From assembly GCA_964525785.1 (NCBI GenBank), contig CAZGIX010000027.1, forward strand, positions 1-33,368: DNA of 33,368 nt. Reading direction: 5' to 3'. Under the pieces are notes generated by a model, which saw only the letters and a list, made by a program, of their open reading frames with translations, made no database searches and was not told the origin of the DNA. A program made the position numbers and the translations under genes. This stretch comes from JAQBDA01 sp964525785 (GTDB taxonomy: Bacteria; Chloroflexota; Anaerolineae; Anaerolineales; UBA4823). Positions 17,013-24,601 of this stretch are shown here, in pieces (position 1 is the first letter of the stretch; each line of letters begins with the position of its first letter).

Positions 17013-18356
17013 TGTCAGGATCCGGGCGATATGCTGGGCGCCTTTTAAGTATAGATCGATACGCATGTTCTCATTAGGAGCGTGAGCCTGGCTGCCCGGA
17101 TACCCGACGCCAGCCGTTGCAATGGGAAGCCCCAGGTATTCGATGAACGCGTGATTCGGACCTGATCCACCGATCATAGGCACAATCTGCATTGGCTGCC
17201 CGTATACGGGTTCAGCAGTCTGCGAGACCAATTGGATAAATGGATCGTCTGGTTCGGTGCGCCCTGGCGCTTCACCGCCGATGTAGTCAACCCGGACATC
17301 TGCGAAACCACCTGCATCCAGGTGTGCGCGCAGGCTCTTCAATACCTGTTCAGGCGTCTGGTCCGGCACCAGGCGGAAATCAAGCTTGGCACTGGCGCGA
17401 GCGGGCAGCACAGTCTTCGAACCTGGTCCCTGGTAACCAGCGGTCAGCCCACAGATGGTGCAGGTGGGTTCGAATGCCTCCGCGATGCGCAGCTCCACTC
17501 CACCGGTGAGGTCGTTTAAAAAATATTTGACCCCATAGCGCTGCTTGTACTCGTCGGCGACCTCCGGCAGCGCTTCCATAAGCTCGCGGTCGCGCTGGCT
17601 GGGAGGAATAACTGTATCGTAGTGCCCTGGCAACCGGATACGCCCATCAGGGCCTTTGATTGAATTCAATGCCCACACCAACCGCCAGGCAGGATTGGGG
17701 AAGATCGAGCCACTCAGCCCGGAGTGGACGTCGATATCGGTGGTCTCAACAGACAGCTCGACATAACAGATGCCGCGCATACCGACGTACTGCATGGGGA
17801 CTTCGCGATGATCCACGCTCCCGAACTCCCAAATGCATGCATCTGCCGCCAGGCGGCTGCGGTTTTCCCGGATGAACTCAGGCAGGTGCACGCTGCTGAT
17901 CTCTTCCTCCCCCTCGATGATAAATTTAACCGTGCACGGCAGCTCGCCATCGGCGTCCAATAAGGCGTCGATGGCGAACAAACGGCTGGCAATATGCCCT
18001 TTATCATCGCTGATGCCGCGGGCATAAAGCTTCCCATCGCGTATCTGCGGATCAAACGGCGGGCTATCCCACAGCTCGAGCGGTTCAGGTGGTTGGACAT
18101 CATAATGGTTGTAAAACAACAGGATTTTATTGCTGCGCCCTTTGCGTTCGGCATAGACGACTGGCGGCCCGCCGGTCGGTAATACCTCCACTGAGAATCC
18201 ACGCCCGCGCAGCATCTCGGCGACGAGACGGGCGCATTCGACCATGCCCCAATTCTGCGCCGCGACACTGGGCTGGGAGGCCAGTCTGGATAGCTCAGAC
18301 AGGCTGCTATCCAGGTGGGTTTCCAGGTATCTGTCGATCGATGTAAAGTCTCTCAT
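16983..18356 (-). CDS. M20 family metallo-dipeptidase
   Basis: A 457-aa zinc peptidase of the M20 carnosinase/PepV-like group. Metal and catalytic motifs: HYDVQ with His84 and Asp86, the GISDDKG loop with Asp118, and EGEEEISS at 148-155 carrying the general base and zinc glutamate. The dimerisation or lid region contains VHSG, and the C-terminal ligand His is probably in GSGPNHAF. There is no signal peptide, so it is probably cytoplasmic and acts on dipeptides or similar amides. The ATG at 18356 has an AAGGATGACAGG leader. It is the last gene of the minus-strand run starting at uridine kinase, 21 nt after the VTT gene. Its 3' end overlaps the DUF4129 gene by 30 nt on the opposite strand. Confidence 0.9.
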   Translation of the reverse strand: MRDFTSIDRYLETHLDSSLSELSRLASQPSVAAQNWGMVECARLVAEMLRGRGFSVEVLPTGGPPVVYAERKGRSNKILLFYNHYDVQPPEPLELWDSPPFDPQIRDGKLYARGISDDKGHIASRLFAIDALLDADGELPCTVKFIIEGEEEISSVHLPEFIRENRSRLAADACIWEFGSVDHREVPMQYVGMRGICYVELSVETTDIDVHSGLSGSIFPNPAWRLVWALNSIKGPDGRIRLPGHYDTVIPPSQRDRELMEALPEVADEYKQRYGVKYFLNDLTGGVELRIAEAFEPTCTICGLTAGYQGPGSKTVLPARASAKLDFRLVPDQTPEQVLKSLRAHLDAGGFADVRVDYIGGEAPGRTEPDDPFIQLVSQTAEPVYGQPMQIVPMIGGSGPNHAFIEYLGLPIATAGVGYPGSQAHAPNENMRIDLYLKGAQHIARILTSFGSTVPDP

Positions 18357-18377
18357 CCTGTCATCCTTATGGGTATA

Positions 18378-18959
18378 TCACATTGGGGACATTAGAAACC
18401 CTGGCAGGCTGGAACCGGCATACGCGAGGATCAGCATCTTGGTCGTCTCACCGATCCAGACCCACAACAAGAACAGCGGCAAACGCATTTTCAGCGCTCC
18501 GGCGACCACTCCAGCCAGGTCGAAGAATGGGTTTGGGATGGCTGCCAGCAGCAGGACAGTCAGGGGACCGTTTTTCGTCATCCAACGGGTCAGGCGTTCA
18601 TAGTTAGCTGTTCTCTCGATGACAGCCTGCCCACTGAAACCTGCCAGATAGCCAGACAGCTCGCCCAGTGCCGCGCCGGTCCCAGCTGCGAGTGCGACCC
18701 CCAGGGGTGGGAAAACGCTGCCCATTGCAAAGACGATCCAGATGCCAGGTGCGGGCAGCAGGACGGTGGCGTATGCCATGAAGGAGACGATGAAAATCCC
18801 CACATATCCATACGCTGCCAGCTCAGCTGCCTGGTCCCGGATCGAGTACATGAATATGCTCAGACTGATAACGAGCAGGAGCGCCAGGACACGCAGGACA
18901 GTCAGGAGGCGGTTAGATCTGGGTTTCTGGACCTGCGGTACAGCGTTAGAAGGTGTCAC
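18378..18959 (-). CDS. VTT-domain (DedA/TVP38-like) membrane protein
   Basis: A 193-aa integral membrane protein with an N-terminal anchor at about 18-38 and a VTT (SNARE-associated) core. The core contains the glycine-rich GTGAALGELSGYLAG re-entrant segment (93-107), the NPFFDLAGVVAGALKM motif (143-158) and a last hydrophobic stretch at 160-180. Relatives include DedA, TVP38 and TMEM41-type lipid transporters or scramblases; the substrate is not evident. The start is GTG 18959, overlapping the cyclophilin stop by 4 nt, so translation is probably coupled. The usual DedA arginines of undecaprenyl-phosphate flippases are not clearly present, so a more TVP38-like assignment is safer. Confidence 0.8.
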   Translation of the reverse strand: MTPSNAVPQVQKPRSNRLLTVLRVLALLLVISLSIFMYSIRDQAAELAAYGYVGIFIVSFMAYATVLLPAPGIWIVFAMGSVFPPLGVALAAGTGAALGELSGYLAGFSGQAVIERTANYERLTRWMTKNGPLTVLLLAAIPNPFFDLAGVVAGALKMRLPLFLLWVWIGETTKMLILAYAGSSLPGFLMSPM

Positions 18960-19474
18960 TGCTCCGTTATCGCGACGGATTTCAGGACAACCCCCGGATA
19001 CTCGGGACGCTGTGGATCCCGAGGGGGAATAGAGAGCAGCACATCCATACCCTTAATCACCTGCCCGAAGACACTGTGTTTGTTATCCAGCCAGGGTGTT
19101 GGCACGTGGGTGATGAAGAATTGCGAGCCGTTGGTGTTCGCGCCAGCATTCGCCATTGACAGCACGCCTGGTTTATCATGACGCAAAGAGGGATTGAACT
19201 CATCGTTGAACTGGTAGCCAGGTCCACCTCGTCCACTGCCGGTCGGATCGCCGCCTTGAGCCATGAAGTCCTTGATCACGCGGTGGAATATCGTCCCATC
19301 GTAGAAGCCCTGGCGGGCAAGAAAGACAAAATTATTCACAGTACGGGGAGTTTTATCGGCAAACAACTGGATGTGGATCTCGCCCTTGTCTGTATTCAGG
19401 ATGGCGGTATATGATTTCTTGGGATCGATTTCCATCGCCGGGGGAACTGGCCATTGTTTATTTTGAGGTGGCAT
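18956..19474 (-). CDS. Cyclophilin-type peptidyl-prolyl cis-trans isomerase
   Basis: A 172-aa cyclophilin. After a short N-terminal extension, the conserved core is visible: IFHRVIKDFMAQGGDPTGSGRGGPGY carries the catalytic Arg and the Gln of the proline pocket, followed by MANAGANTNGSQFFIT and HSVFGQVIKGMDV. There is no signal peptide, so it is probably cytoplasmic. The ATG at 19474 has AAGGAA 8 nt upstream. It lies 32 nt after uridine kinase and overlaps the VTT gene start by 4 nt. Confidence 0.95.
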   Translation of the reverse strand: MPPQNKQWPVPPAMEIDPKKSYTAILNTDKGEIHIQLFADKTPRTVNNFVFLARQGFYDGTIFHRVIKDFMAQGGDPTGSGRGGPGYQFNDEFNPSLRHDKPGVLSMANAGANTNGSQFFITHVPTPWLDNKHSVFGQVIKGMDVLLSIPPRDPQRPEYPGVVLKSVAITEQ

Positions 19475-19506
19475 TGAGATTTTCCTTATATGTAGATTGA
19501 TCTGGC

Positions 19507-20139
19507 TCAGGCGGAACGCAGCAGCATCTCTAAACGCGCAACGACCATATCCATTGCTACGGCGTTCATACCGCCCTCGGGAATGATAACGTCAGCATAG
19601 CGTTTTGATGGCTCGACAAATTCCAGGTGCATCGGGCGGACTGTGCTGAGGTATTGCTGGACCACCGATTCGGTTGTCCGGCCGCGCTCTAAAATGTCTC
19701 GCTGCAGGCGCCGGATGAAGCGGATGTCGGCATCGGTATCCACGAAGATCTTGACATCGAACAGGGGCCGCAATCCTGGCTCAGCAAAAATAAGGATGCC
19801 CTCGACCAGGATCAAGGGCTGAGGCTCGATATGGATGGTAACTGCGGTGCGGTTGTGGTTCTTGAAGTCATACACCGGCAGCTCCACCGGCTGGTAGCTT
19901 TTCAGCTGGTGGATGTGTTGGATCAGCAGCTCAGTATCCAGTGAATCGGGGTGGTCGAAGTTAATCTCTGCCCGTTGGTTGGGTGGTAAACTGCTAAGAT
20001 CTTTATAATAGGCGTCGTGTTGGAGGAAGGCGATGTGCTCAGCACCGACTCTTTCGATAATCCCTTGTGCGACCGTGGTCTTACCAGATCCGCTGCCGCC
20101 AGCAAGGCCGATTACCAGTGGGGTTGCGCGGTTGAGCAT
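19507..20139 (-). CDS. udk: Uridine kinase
   Basis: A 210-aa uridine/cytidine kinase of pyrimidine salvage that phosphorylates uridine to UMP. The P-loop GGSGSGKT is at 14-21; downstream are LQHDAYYKD (lid and nucleoside contacts), NFDHPDSLDTELL and the LVEGILIF segment with the Walker B region. The length matches bacterial Udk. The ATG at 20139 is chosen because a TATAAT ends 6 nt upstream; the longer open frame to 20226 would run into the tRNA gene and would lie upstream of the promoter. There is no ribosome site before the ATG, consistent with a leaderless mRNA. It is the first gene of the run udk, cyclophilin, VTT and M20 peptidase. Confidence 0.93.
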   Translation of the reverse strand: MLNRATPLVIGLAGGSGSGKTTVAQGIIERVGAEHIAFLQHDAYYKDLSSLPPNQRAEINFDHPDSLDTELLIQHIHQLKSYQPVELPVYDFKNHNRTAVTIHIEPQPLILVEGILIFAEPGLRPLFDVKIFVDTDADIRFIRRLQRDILERGRTTESVVQQYLSTVRPMHLEFVEPSKRYADVIIPEGGMNAVAMDMVVARLEMLLRSA

Positions 20140-20145
20140 AATGGA

Positions 20146-20151
20146 ATTATA
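20146..20151 (-). promoter_or_regulatory. -10 element of udk, probably leaderless
   Basis: On the minus strand TATAAT ends 6 nt before the udk start codon, the same spacing as at dinG. The best -35 match is poor (TTCCCA at 17-nt spacing). No Shine-Dalgarno sequence lies between it and the ATG. Confidence 0.5.
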
Positions 20152-20181
20152 CTGGAGTGTGTGAGAATTGGGAAACTCATC

Positions 20182-20215
20182 TAACAAACAGGCAGCACAA
20201 GTCACATGCTGCCTG
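20182..20215 (-). terminator. Intrinsic terminator of tRNA-Thr
   Basis: A perfect 9-bp stem CAGGCAGCA/TGCTGCCTG with a 9-nt loop (20189-20215) is followed on the minus strand by TTTGTTAG. It lies 6 nt after the tRNA 3' end and before the udk promoter, so it separates the two transcripts. Confidence 0.75.
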
Positions 20216-20220
20216 GGAGA

Positions 20221-20293
20221 AGCCACCGAAGGGATTCGAACCCTTGACCTAGCGTTTACGAAACGCTTGCTCTGCCAGCTGAGCTACGGTGGC
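20221..20293 (-). tRNA. tRNA-Thr(CGT)
   Basis: A complete 73-nt cloverleaf on the minus strand. The acceptor stem GCCACCG/CGGTGGC has discriminator T, the D arm has AGCTCAGCTGGCAGAGC, the anticodon stem is AGCGT/ACGCT around loop TTCGTAA (anticodon CGT, reading ACG), and the T arm is GTTCGAATC between AGGG/CCCT. No CCA is encoded after the discriminator. Confidence 0.97.
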
Positions 20294-20312
20294 GGGTTGG
20301 TTTGCGTGGGTG

Positions 20313-20341
20313 ATTATAAAAGGTAAACCGTTGTTTAGCAA
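20313..20341 (-). promoter_or_regulatory. Promoter of tRNA-Thr
   Basis: On the minus strand TTGCTA (20336-20341) is followed after 17 nt by TATAAT (20313-20318), giving a start about 13 nt before the mature tRNA 5' end. Confidence 0.6.
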
Positions 20342-20361
20342 GGAATAACTGAGGTAGTCAC

Positions 20362-21603
20362 TTGCGAGTAGCCATGCTGTCTTACCATACCTGCCCGCTA
20401 GCGATTTTGGGTGGGAAAGATACAGGCGGAATGAACGTCTATGTGCGCGAGCTCACTCGCCAATTGGGGGCTACCGGCGTACAAGTAGATGTATTCACCC
20501 GCTCGCAGGATGAGCATGTGCCCCACGTCCTGCACGATCTGGGGTATGGGAACCGCGTGGTGCACGTGCCAGCCGGACCAGAGGTGCCCCTGTTGAAACC
20601 GGAGCTGGTTTCATTTGTCCCTGAGTTCGTACGCGGCATCCTGGAGTTCGCAGAACATAAGGGACTATCTTACGATTTAATCCACAGCCATTATTGGATG
20701 TCGGGATTGGCAGCTAAAGAGTTAAGCATGAGGTGGAAAGTGCCGGTCGTGCACATGTTCCACACACTCGGTTTGATGAAACAGCGCGTAGCTCGAGATG
20801 CTAGTGAGAGAGAGGGCGATTACCGGATCAATGGAGAACGCGAAGTCCTGCGGTTGGCAGACCGGATCATTGCGGCGACACCGGCTGAGCTAGCCCAGCT
20901 CCAGTGGCTCTATCAGGCAGATACCAAAAGAATTGTAGTCATCCCGCCGGGCGTCGATATCAGTCATTTCTACCCTATCCCAGATGATGAAGCCAAGGAA
21001 TTTATCGGCATACAGCCTTGTGATCACATGCTGTTGTTTGTCGGGCGGATCGAGCCGTTGAAAGGCATTGACACTCTGATCGAAGCCCTGGCGATCATGC
21101 GCCAGCAGAATGTCATTGTGTGCCTTAGCGTCGTCGGGGGAGATCCTGGCTCCGATCCGGAAGCGATCAGCGCTGAAATGTCGCGCCTACAGCAGCTTCG
21201 GGAAGTCAATGGTCTGCAGGATCTGGTCGCATTTTTAGGTCGTCGCGGGCAGGATACACTGCCTTATTATTACTCGGCTTCCGATGCTGTAGTTGTGCCG
21301 TCGCATTACGAATCATTTGGTATGGTGGCTTTGGAAGCTATGGCGTGTGGTACTCCGGTGGTAGCCTCCCAGGTAGGTGGTCTGGCTTTTCTGGTGCAGG
21401 ATGGCGTGACGGGCTATACAGTTCCTGTGGACGATCCGCAAGCGCTGGCTGAGCGCCTGACATCGTTGGTCAATGACCCCGACCTGCGCAGTGAGATGGG
21501 GGAAAATGCTGCCAGGTTTGCGCGTGAGTATCGTTGGGAGAGAATAGCCGGACAGGTGATGAAAGTCTACCAGGATGTGATTGGCGACCGGGCGGATGGA
21601 TAA
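20362..21603 (+). CDS. GT4 family glycosyltransferase
   Basis: A 413-aa GT-B retaining glycosyltransferase of family GT4, resembling MshA and sucrose-synthase-like enzymes. Seen: an N-terminal acceptor domain with GGMNVYVREL (22-31), LIHSHYWMSGL, the linker PPGVDISHFYP, the donor-domain LLFVGRIEPLKGIDTLIEAL, and the E-x7-E motif in HYESFGMVALEAMACGTPVVAS. It uses a nucleotide sugar; the acceptor is not deducible. The start is TTG 20362 with GAGGT 7 nt upstream; this fixes the expected RVAMLSYH first beta strand. It is convergent with the ligase of the Dlt-like operon (13 nt between stops), so it is not part of that transcript. Confidence 0.9.
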   Translation: MRVAMLSYHTCPLAILGGKDTGGMNVYVRELTRQLGATGVQVDVFTRSQDEHVPHVLHDLGYGNRVVHVPAGPEVPLLKPELVSFVPEFVRGILEFAEHKGLSYDLIHSHYWMSGLAAKELSMRWKVPVVHMFHTLGLMKQRVARDASEREGDYRINGEREVLRLADRIIAATPAELAQLQWLYQADTKRIVVIPPGVDISHFYPIPDDEAKEFIGIQPCDHMLLFVGRIEPLKGIDTLIEALAIMRQQNVIVCLSVVGGDPGSDPEAISAEMSRLQQLREVNGLQDLVAFLGRRGQDTLPYYYSASDAVVVPSHYESFGMVALEAMACGTPVVASQVGGLAFLVQDGVTGYTVPVDDPQALAERLTSLVNDPDLRSEMGENAARFAREYRWERIAGQVMKVYQDVIGDRADG

Positions 21604-21616
21604 GGTCGCGCCATAT

Positions 21617-23311
21617 TCAATGAAATTCCTGCAGATATTTTTCGCAGTTGGCTGAACGAGCGATTTTCCCGCTGCTGGTTTTTTGCAGCCAACCACGTTC
21701 GACGATCTTTACGTAGCGCAGAGCAACATCCGACCCGCGCGTGACCCGGTCGCGGATCTCGTCAGCAATCTTCTGCACCAACTGAGGTTTCTGCTGGTCA
21801 GATTCGGCAAGGATGACGACATCTTCGGTGCCGAGGCGCTCGTTGAAGACACCGAAGGCAACCACTCTCCCGGCGTGTACGCCAGCGACATCACCTGCAA
21901 GGCGCTCAAGATCTTGCGGGTAAATGTTCTTCCCACCCACGATAATCAGATCCTTCTTACGCCCCGTGATGTAAAGCTCGCCATCGGCGAGGTACCCCAG
22001 ATCGCCGGTCAGGTACCAGCCATCCAGGAACGCTTTGGCAGTAAGGTCGGGGCGCTTGAAATAACCGGTGAGCATGCAGGTGCTTTGGATAGAAATCTCA
22101 CCAATATGGCGATCCGGAACCACCTGTCCCTTGGGATCGAGCACACGCAGTCGAGTGTTGGCGATGGGTGCTCCTGCTGATAACATTTTAATAGCACCTG
22201 GACCATCACTGGCCGGTACGGCTATCTGCTGGGTTATCAGCGCTCTTTGATCGACCTGGTCGATGCGTACCGGGTTGTCGATGCCCCCCTGGGTAACCGC
22301 AAAAACGTTCTCGGCCATGGCATAACTGGTAGCCAGAGCTTCCAGACGAAAGCCATAAGGTCGGAATCTCTCGGCGAACATCTGGTGGCTGCTCCAATAC
22401 ATCGGTTCGGAGCAGTTGATCACTGCTCGCCAACTGGAAAGATCGACGCCCTCCAGGTCGCGATCCCGGATCTTCTGGGCGCAGAAGTTGTAGGCAAAAT
22501 TCGGCAACCATGCCAGCGTGCCGCGAAAGCTTGAGATGGCTTGCAGGAGCCTATGGGGGGCGCGCACCCAATCAAATGGCGACATCAATACAAGGGGCGT
22601 GCCGCACAGAATGGGCAGCAGGAATCCGGCGATCAGCCCCATGTCATGATACAGCGGCAGCCAGCTCACGATAACATCCTGAGAGTCGAGCTTGAGGGCG
22701 TGTGCATAGGCGTTGAGCTGGTTGAAGATTGCTTGATGGGAGAGTGCCACACCTTTTTGCAGTCCGGTCGTACCCGAGGAGTGCTGAAGCAGCACAATAT
22801 CTTGAGGTGCAGAGCGCATGCCAGCCATCTGGTCCAGGTCAAAGCTATCGCATGGTTGGATGTGGTCGGAGACCAGGATCTGGCGTGGGAAGGCATTGCG
22901 GCCGCGTGCCTGGGTGATCTCGGGAATAAATTCGCGATAGGTGACCGCAGCTGCCGGCTGGGTGATCTCAAACAATGCTGACAGGGAAGCGCGGTACTGG
23001 TCCGGGGATAGCTTCTCGGTGAGGAATGGCATGATGGATGGGATCACCCCAGCCAGGATAGCGCCAAAAAAAGCATAGACCAGGTGCGGGCTTTGATTCT
23101 GGATGATAATGGCGACTTCACCAGGGCGAATGCCCAGTTTGCCGAAATCTTGCGCATAGCCGACAGAGCCCCGGATCAGCTCGCCATAAGTGAGTGCCTG
23201 ATCGGATCGCTGGCTGTGAAGCAGATGAATAGCGGTCCGCTCGGGAAAGCGTCGGTAATATTGGCCCAGGATTGCTCCCAGGGTGGAGCCGCTCAGGAAA
23301 TCAGTCAACAT
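21617..23311 (-). CDS. Fatty-acyl-AMP ligase-like adenylating enzyme (DltA-like role)
   Basis: A 564-aa ANL-superfamily enzyme that activates a carboxylic acid as acyl-AMP. Motifs: P-loop HSSGTTGLQKG at 177-187, SWLPLYHDMGL at 216-226, NFAYNFC near 271, SYAMAENVF at 329-337, YLTGDLG at 433-439, GRKKDLI at 450-456 and the C-terminal catalytic lysine in TSSGKI (Lys549). The YHDMGLI and PNFAY-x-x-C segments are typical of fatty-acyl-AMP ligases, which pass acyl groups to a carrier protein, rather than of D-alanine ligase DltA. It is the last gene of the minus-strand operon, 13 nt after the acyl carrier protein, its obvious acceptor. The exact acid (short, branched or long chain) cannot be read from the sequence. 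Confidence 0.87.
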   Translation of the reverse strand: MLTDFLSGSTLGAILGQYYRRFPERTAIHLLHSQRSDQALTYGELIRGSVGYAQDFGKLGIRPGEVAIIIQNQSPHLVYAFFGAILAGVIPSIMPFLTEKLSPDQYRASLSALFEITQPAAAVTYREFIPEITQARGRNAFPRQILVSDHIQPCDSFDLDQMAGMRSAPQDIVLLQHSSGTTGLQKGVALSHQAIFNQLNAYAHALKLDSQDVIVSWLPLYHDMGLIAGFLLPILCGTPLVLMSPFDWVRAPHRLLQAISSFRGTLAWLPNFAYNFCAQKIRDRDLEGVDLSSWRAVINCSEPMYWSSHQMFAERFRPYGFRLEALATSYAMAENVFAVTQGGIDNPVRIDQVDQRALITQQIAVPASDGPGAIKMLSAGAPIANTRLRVLDPKGQVVPDRHIGEISIQSTCMLTGYFKRPDLTAKAFLDGWYLTGDLGYLADGELYITGRKKDLIIVGGKNIYPQDLERLAGDVAGVHAGRVVAFGVFNERLGTEDVVILAESDQQKPQLVQKIADEIRDRVTRGSDVALRYVKIVERGWLQKTSSGKIARSANCEKYLQEFH

Positions 23312-23324
23312 CAGCCCGGGATTT

Positions 23325-23573
23325 TTAACCCTGGCGTCCCTGAATCAAGTCAGCCAGCTGCGCCAGACTGTCGAACGTATCGGCGTTCAGCTCGGTGTCG
23401 TCGATACGGACGCCGAACGTCTCCTCGACAAACAAAGCTAAATCGACCAGGCTGAACGAATCGATCAAACCGCTGGAGATCAGCGCCTCATCTGGCTGGA
23501 GGCCCCGGCCAGGCTGCTTCAAGATTGATGAGGCTATATATTTCATCAATACATCAGGGATATCTTGTTCCAT
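23325..23573 (-). CDS. Acyl carrier protein (DltC-like role)
   Basis: An 82-aa acyl carrier protein. The phosphopantetheine attachment serine is Ser39 in SGLIDSFSLVDL, followed by an acidic helix FVEETFGVRIDDTEL typical of carrier domains. It is a discrete carrier encoded between an SGNH lipoprotein (3-nt gap) and the adenylating ligase (13-nt gap), so it presumably holds the activated acyl group for the MBOAT protein of the same operon, as DltC does in D-alanylation. It is distinct from a housekeeping fatty acid synthesis ACP, judging by context and by DSF in place of the usual DSL. Confidence 0.9.
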   Translation of the reverse strand: MEQDIPDVLMKYIASSILKQPGRGLQPDEALISSGLIDSFSLVDLALFVEETFGVRIDDTELNADTFDSLAQLADLIQGRQG

Positions 23574-23576
23574 GCT

Positions 23577-24581
23577 CTATTCCTGCTCTGCTATGATGAC
23601 TGCGCGCCAGAGAGCATCCAACACCTGTAAAGAAGTCAGGTTGCGAACCGGCCAGCCAGCTTTCATGGCCTCTGGATCGTCGAACCGGTTGGGTGCCCAG
23701 GTGATATGCACCTTGTCATCCTGCAGCCCCTGCCTGGGAAGCGGCTGGACTGCCCTCCAGTAGTTCAACAAAGGCACATTGTATTCTTGGGCCAATCTGG
23801 CGATTGTCAGGTTGAGGCTGCCATCCTTTTCCAGGTTGTCTGCCTTGGTCGAGAGGATGGGAATTACGCCGTGGGTAAGGGAGTACTCGATGATCTGCCG
23901 CATTTGGGCATTGAAGCTATCCTGATGCCAGACATCATTCGAGCCGAGCATGATAAAAGCGAAAGACGGCTTGTGGACGCGATACTCACATGCCAGGGGA
24001 GCTTCTTGCGGCTGGCAATACTCCGGGTCAGACCATAACGGCGAGAAAACCGAAGCTGCATTGAACCCGGCCTTGGCTGCCAGGCTGGTGCGCTGGAAAG
24101 ATCCCTGAAAAGCCTGGATGACCGGCTCCAGGTAGGTGTGTTCGCCCAGGCGGTAAAACCTCGGCCCGCGGTCGAAATCGCCCAGGAACCAGGCAGGTGT
24201 GCTACCGCAGTCGCCGATTTTGGAGAACGCCGCGGGATTGTTGCCCAACTCTTGACCCAGACGGTAAACATCGATCATATCTGGATGGACAGTAGGGATC
24301 AGCGGCAGGGTGCGCCATTCATCCGGCGACATGGTTGGCTCTGTTGTAGGAGAGGGGCGGTGGGTCGTTCCTGCCCCTGGAGATGGGTAGGCAGTTGGAG
24401 ATGCCGAGGGGGTGGCAGCAGCCGTCGCAGTTGGCTCAGGCAAAGGCGTGCTGGTCGTTGGTTCAGGCGCGGATGTGCTGGCTGGAGGCAGCCCGATGCC
24501 CACCTGACTGGCAGGTTGGAGACCTGCGCATCCAACCAGGGCGAAAACGATGAAGGTGAATAAGATCCACGATTGCTTCAT
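23577..24581 (-). CDS. SGNH-hydrolase-like lipoprotein with GDC in place of GDS
   Basis: A 334-aa exported lipoprotein: a hydrophobic signal, lipobox ALVGC with Cys18, then a Pro/Thr/Ser-rich linker to about residue 85. The C-terminal domain has SGNH-like blocks: GDCGST at 123-128 where GDS is expected, MLGSNDVW at 211-218 (block III Asn), and D289-x-x-H292 (DDKVHIT). The canonical Ser is therefore Cys, or the role has moved to the nearby Ser127. I choose ATG 24581 because it gives a normal lipoprotein signal; a GTG at 24605 would overlap the preceding stop (GTGA) and add 8 residues. The context (MBOAT, SGNH, ACP and ligase) suggests it transfers or removes the acyl group outside the membrane. 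Confidence 0.8.
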   Translation of the reverse strand: MKQSWILFTFIVFALVGCAGLQPASQVGIGLPPASTSAPEPTTSTPLPEPTATAAATPSASPTAYPSPGAGTTHRPSPTTEPTMSPDEWRTLPLIPTVHPDMIDVYRLGQELGNNPAAFSKIGDCGSTPAWFLGDFDRGPRFYRLGEHTYLEPVIQAFQGSFQRTSLAAKAGFNAASVFSPLWSDPEYCQPQEAPLACEYRVHKPSFAFIMLGSNDVWHQDSFNAQMRQIIEYSLTHGVIPILSTKADNLEKDGSLNLTIARLAQEYNVPLLNYWRAVQPLPRQGLQDDKVHITWAPNRFDDPEAMKAGWPVRNLTSLQVLDALWRAVIIAEQE

Positions 24582-24601
24582 AACGCCCCGATTATATCCG
24601 A

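Noticed and set aside
20315..20320. TATAAA as -10 for the GT4 gene
   Set aside because: No -35 at proper spacing, and the same bases form the minus-strand -10 of tRNA-Thr.
22541..22981. Open frame antisense to the adenylating ligase
   Set aside because: It lies wholly within a gene with clear ANL motifs and shows no recognisable domain.
24138..24563. Open frame antisense to the SGNH lipoprotein
   Set aside because: The Arg/Trp/Gly-rich composition is produced by the complement of the Pro/Thr linker.
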